Source of the DNA: Verrucomicrobia bacterium GWC2_42_7
GTDB lineage: Bacteria; Verrucomicrobiota; Verrucomicrobiia; Opitutales; GWC2-42-7-A
Assembly (NCBI GenBank): GCA_001831055.1
Contig: MIDO01000121.1
Coordinates: 1 to 17,546 of the forward strand
Direction of reading: 5' to 3'
DNA length: 17,546 nucleotides
Both the position numbers and the translations under genes were made by a program. A model generated the notes under the pieces. That model was not told the origin of the DNA and did not search any database. It was given only the letters and a program-made list of their open reading frames with translations. Of the stretch, positions 14,793-17,546 are shown piece after piece; positions within the stretch are counted from its first letter, which is position 1; each line of letters starts with the position of its first letter.

Positions 14793-16124
14793 ATGAAAAA
14801 ACGCATATTAGTCATAGGGGGTGGGGTTACGGGGCTTTGCGCGGCTTACGCGGAGAGGAAGCGAGGGCACGGAGTTACACTGATCGAGAGGGGGTCATTG
14901 CCTGGCGGGCATATCCGTACGCATGAGGAGAATGGGTTTTTGGCGGAGGAGGGGCCTTCTTCTATTTTAGTCAAGGACAAGAAAGTTTTGAGATTTTTTG
15001 AGGAAATTGGGCTCAGTGGTGAGCTCGTTGATGCGCTTCCGTTCGCAAAAGAGCGTTTCATTGTGCGGAATGGACGTCCGCTGCCAGCGCCACGGTCTCC
15101 TTTGTCGTTTGTTTCCTCCGGGGTTTTGTCCCTTAGAGGGAAATTGCGTGTTTTTCTAGAACCTTTTATTGGGAAAGGAATTAATGCGGATGAATCCTTG
15201 TCTAGCTTTGTCAATCGGCGGCTGGGTGGTGAGTTTTTGGATTATTTAATCAACCCTTTTGTGTCTGGGATTTATGCGGGTTGCCCGCAAAAGTTGTCGG
15301 TCAAATATGCATTTCCAAAACTCTATAACCTGGAGCAGCGTCATGGTTCGCTTATTCTGGGGACTTTTCACTATTTAAAAAATAAATCAGCAGATACCCT
15401 TTTGCGGTCGAGATTGATTTCGTTTCGATCCGGAATGCAGTCTTTGCCACTTAGGTTAGCAGAGGTTTTAAAAGAGAATCTCTTTTTTAACGCAACACCT
15501 TCCTCTATTCGGCAAATAAACGGGCGTTGGTCTGTTTCGTGGGGACATTATCAAAAGGAATTTGATCAAATCATTCTTTGCGTTCCCTGTCATGCCCTTC
15601 TGGAATTGCCTTTTGAGCCGCATATCAGCACTCTATTCTCTCCCCTACAAGATTGCCACTATGCACCTGTTTCTGTTGTTACTTGCGGTTTTGAAAAAAT
15701 GAAAGTTCCGCACCGCCTCAACGGATTTGGCATGCTCGTTCCAGAAAAAGAAAAGCTTTCGATACTAGGCACTTTGTTCTCGTCATCTCTCTTTCCGAGT
15801 CGTGCCCCTCATGGGTCTGTTACCCTATCTACCTATATTGGGGGTGCAAGGTCCCCCTCCCTAGCCAGCCTTTCCAATGACGCCCTCCTTTCCCTTACCC
15901 TTCAATCCCTTCAATCCTTACTTGGTATTTCAGCAAACCCCGTATTCACGCATATCAGCCGATCTCCCAAAGCTATTCCTCAATATGAGATCGGTTACAA
16001 AAACATTCTCAACACCATCGACTCCATCGAAAAGGCAATCCCATCCCTCTTCATCCGCGGCAACTTCCGCCACGGCATATCCACCTGTCAGTGTATTCAG
16101 GCATCTTTGGAGCTGTCTCTCTAA
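14793..16124 (+). CDS. hemG: Protoporphyrinogen oxidase (HemY-type, FAD)
   Basis: Oxygen-dependent-family FAD enzyme oxidising protoporphyrinogen IX to protoporphyrin IX (coproporphyrinogen III in coproporphyrin-pathway bacteria) in haem synthesis; probably membrane-peripheral. It is 443 residues from ATG 14793. The N-terminal dinucleotide fold is ILVIGGGVTGLCAAY, followed by ERGSLPGGHIRT and FLAEEGPSSILV. The middle contains the typical FVSGIYAGCPQKLSVKYAFPKLYNLEQRHGSLILG, and the end has PQYEIGYKN...LFIRGNFRHGISTCQCI. This is the HemY architecture, although chlamydial genomes conventionally use the symbol hemG for it. Reading from TTG 14733 would translate the G hairpin, so ATG 14793 is preferred; no Shine-Dalgarno is visible. 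No other haem genes are in the window. Confidence 0.92.
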   Translation: MKKRILVIGGGVTGLCAAYAERKRGHGVTLIERGSLPGGHIRTHEENGFLAEEGPSSILVKDKKVLRFFEEIGLSGELVDALPFAKERFIVRNGRPLPAPRSPLSFVSSGVLSLRGKLRVFLEPFIGKGINADESLSSFVNRRLGGEFLDYLINPFVSGIYAGCPQKLSVKYAFPKLYNLEQRHGSLILGTFHYLKNKSADTLLRSRLISFRSGMQSLPLRLAEVLKENLFFNATPSSIRQINGRWSVSWGHYQKEFDQIILCVPCHALLELPFEPHISTLFSPLQDCHYAPVSVVTCGFEKMKVPHRLNGFGMLVPEKEKLSILGTLFSSSLFPSRAPHGSVTLSTYIGGARSPSLASLSNDALLSLTLQSLQSLLGISANPVFTHISRSPKAIPQYEIGYKNILNTIDSIEKAIPSLFIRGNFRHGISTCQCIQASLELSL

Positions 16125-16253
16125 AAGCAGTTTCTGCAATAGGAAAACGATTTCCTGGGTATGCCTAAATTGTGTCATTATTTTCTGAAATAGCTATAGT
16201 TTCTGTTTTTTTAGTTTGCAATAAACGTATTTTGTTCCAAACCTCTGCTTCCT

Positions 16254-16757
16254 ATGAAAAAAATATTATTGCTGTTAAGTCTTCTCGGTTTGGTTTCCTC
16301 TTTATCGGGAAACATTTTTGTTACAGTTTTAGGTGTGAATTCGGCTGAAACCGTTTGTGAGTATCCGACTCTTGATGAGGCAATTGATAATGCTGTAAGA
16401 TTTATGTCTCAGCCGGAAAATCGTCTCATCACTCTCTGTCTTTCAGGCTTAGATGAAATTAGTCATGTTACTGACGCACAAAGACAACGTGTTTTTGGTA
16501 TCTTTGGAAGTGAATTGATGGAGACTGGCTATCTAAATGAGTCAGGGCAATTTGTAGTCAACTGTCTTGTCGCTTCGAAGCATCTTGCTCGTGTTGCTGC
16601 CCAAGCTCCAATGGGTATTTTTACTCGCATTAAAGAAGTCAATGGGCAGAGGACGGAGACTACACAGACTGTTACTTCAGCAGAGGAAGGTCTTAAATTG
16701 TTTTTGGCAGACAAAGGTATTTCTGATGAATCTATTAAACGCTTGTTCCCTCATTAG
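16254..16757 (+). CDS. Small secreted or periplasmic protein of unknown function
   Basis: 167 residues. I do not recognise the family. The N-terminus MKKILLLLSLLGLVSSLSGN is a clear signal peptide (two lysines, about 14 hydrophobic residues, small residues at the probable cleavage point); there is no lipobox cysteine. The mature part of about 148 residues has no further membrane segment and contains two cysteines (in ETVCEYP and LITLCLSG) plus a third (VVNCLVAS), so a disulfide is possible. It ends KRLFPH. A weak promoter candidate lies upstream (TTGTGT 16170, TATAGT 16195, spacer 19), giving a leader of about 45 bases. A small hairpin follows the stop (GTCGGATAGT facing ACTATCGAC, 16779-16801) without a U tract. 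Codon use resembles the neighbours. Confidence 0.72.
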   Translation: MKKILLLLSLLGLVSSLSGNIFVTVLGVNSAETVCEYPTLDEAIDNAVRFMSQPENRLITLCLSGLDEISHVTDAQRQRVFGIFGSELMETGYLNESGQFVVNCLVASKHLARVAAQAPMGIFTRIKEVNGQRTETTQTVTSAEEGLKLFLADKGISDESIKRLFPH

Positions 16758-16851
16758 TCTTTGAAAAAGTAGGCGAGAGTCGGATAGTAAAAACTATCGA
16801 CAAGGTAGGCTGCTTTTATGCTGATTTTTGAGGAAGGGGGGAGTACCTCCC

Positions 16852-16950
16852 ATTTGGCGCTTAAAGTCTTACAGACTTTAAGCGCCAAATCATTGTTTTT
16901 TGGAAGGTACGGAAACTTTTTTGAGGTAAGAGAAGAAAGGGCTTCCCTCG
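16852..16950. repeat. H hairpin plus degenerate P module
   Basis: 16852-16890 is a perfect 18-bp stem, ATTTGGCGCTTAAAGTCT with loop TAC. The spacer ATCATTGTTTTTTGGAAGGT follows, then a scrambled P module (CGGAAACTTTTTTGAGG... GAAAGGGCTTCC). It has the same order as 1730-1830. It lies between the convergent secreted-protein and MFS genes and may act as terminator for either. Confidence 0.68.
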
Positions 16951-16977
16951 GAAAGCATCCGTTCAACATTTTAAGGC

Positions 16978-17020
16978 TGATGTCCAACGAACTCGAAAAC
17001 TGAAATAACATCTTTCTGCG
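16978..17020 (-). repeat. R1 repeat, left half only (inverted)
   Basis: Reverse complement reads AGAAAGATGTTATTTCAGTT, then TTCGAG, then TTCGTTGGACATC, the left arm of R1, and stops there. Its outer end is five bases from the stop codon of the MFS gene, on the same strand as that gene. Confidence 0.75.
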
Positions 17021-17025
17021 GGGTT

Positions 17026-17546
17026 TTATTCTTTTATGCGCAGAGAGAGAATGAGTAGGGAGAGCGGAATGAGAAGGGAACAAATGATAGCGGGGATGTA
17101 GCTGTTGGTGAGTTCTTTTGACATTCCGTAAAGTAGTGGAGCGCAAGCGCTTAATAAAACGGTTGTGGCGAGAGAAAAGCCATTAATGCTGCCAAGGTGG
17201 CTGCGGCCAAATAGGCGTATCCATGAAATGCTTTTTAGAATGGCGTAACAACTCCATATAATTCCGTTGCTTGCAATGTAAAGGCGCATCCCCCAGGGTG
17301 AATTTAAGGAGAGGATCCCTATAAGAGATAAAACAAGGCAGGAGCCCATGATAATAAAAATATTTTTCAGAGAAGTTCGGTCAGAAAGCCAGCCCATTAC
17401 AAAATTCGAGGCGATCGTAACAAAAGCCATTGGAATATAGGCTTTAAAAATGGTCGCGGGATCGATTCCAAATTCGTGCGCAATAGAAGCCAAATTGAGA
17501 GAAAGTCCTGAAGAAATGGCGGAAGCAGCCGCAATCCCTAGGTTGA
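17026..17546 (-). CDS. MFS transporter, C-terminal part (start outside window)
   Basis: The minus-strand frame is open to the end of the window, so the N-terminal part lies beyond base 17546. At least 173 residues are visible with about six membrane segments, the C-terminal half of a 12-segment major facilitator transporter. Motif A of the second half is recognisable as GWLSDRTSLKN, preceded by AFVTIASNFVM and followed by helices IFIIMGSCLVLSLIGIL, LYIASNGIIWSCYAIL, the glycine-rich GRSHLGSINGFSLATTVLLSACAPLLYG and IPAIICSLLIPLSLLILSL. The substrate cannot be predicted. The codon at 17493 is TTG within a helix and is not a start. A half R1 repeat sits five bases past the stop codon. Confidence 0.85.
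   Translation of the reverse strand, partial: NLGIAAASAISSGLSLNLASIAHEFGIDPATIFKAYIPMAFVTIASNFVMGWLSDRTSLKNIFIIMGSCLVLSLIGILSLNSPWGMRLYIASNGIIWSCYAILKSISWIRLFGRSHLGSINGFSLATTVLLSACAPLLYGMSKELTNSYIPAIICSLLIPLSLLILSLRIKE

Noticed and set aside
1284..17020. Could the repeats be a CRISPR array?
   Set aside because: Copies are kilobases apart, are long imperfect palindromes, and have genes rather than uniform spacers between them; no cas genes are present.
16754..17146. Minus-strand open frame of 130 codons overlapping the MFS end
   Set aside because: It runs through the H hairpin, the half R1 and the other frame of the MFS gene, which is clearly the real gene.

Overview
The window looks like a chromosome segment of an environmental (amoeba-associated type) member of the Chlamydiota. 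This is inferred from gene content: a Suf cysteine desulfurase, an E3 lipoamide dehydrogenase, a HemY/HemG-type protoporphyrinogen oxidase, a short-chain polyprenyl synthase and a chlamydial-looking 80-residue ferredoxin. Other support is moderate GC, few clear Shine-Dalgarno sites, and housekeeping genes scattered singly rather than in long operons. The species cannot be named from this sequence.

Layout. 1-1295: end of sufS, overlapping sufU (Fe-S cluster assembly). 1296-1853: repeats. 1854-2462: beta-carbonic anhydrase. 2647-5922 (minus): a very large UPF1-like SF1 helicase. 6019-6891 (minus): farnesyl/geranylgeranyl diphosphate synthase. It is divergent from a DUF4013 membrane protein and an FmdB-like zinc ribbon (7013-7815). 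8183-8956: WalJ/YycJ-type metallo-beta-lactamase-fold protein. 9327-9569 (minus): ferredoxin, divergent from a MazG-like pyrophosphohydrolase (9786-10181). 10455-12266 (minus): polytopic GT-C-like membrane protein. 12988-14373: lipoamide dehydrogenase. 14793-16124: protoporphyrinogen oxidase. 16254-16757: small secreted protein of unknown function. 17026-17546 (minus): end of an MFS transporter.

The most unusual content is between the genes. Most intergenic regions are built from a few recurring hairpin modules. R1 is an imperfect inverted repeat of about 125 bp with a tetraloop. It occurs as five full and five half copies whose arms vary in a compensatory way. The H hairpins have a conserved GCGC-type foot but a different, almost perfectly palindromic stem in each copy. 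The P hairpins are AAACCTTTCTTTT palindromes. The G hairpins are GGGGAAAACCGCTTTT palindromes. The modules recur in fixed order. At five gene ends the same end of R1 sits at or just after the stop codon, on the same strand as the gene. One R1 copy is nested inside a G hairpin, so R1 has probably been mobile. I propose that these modules form a family of structured, mobile gene-end elements; their function (termination, mRNA 3' end stability, or selfish spread) is not known from this sequence.

The protein-coding genes are mostly ordinary metabolism: Fe-S assembly, electron transfer, isoprenoid and haem synthesis, and pyruvate/2-oxoacid oxidation. The helicase, and possibly the MazG-like gene, look more like accessory genes.
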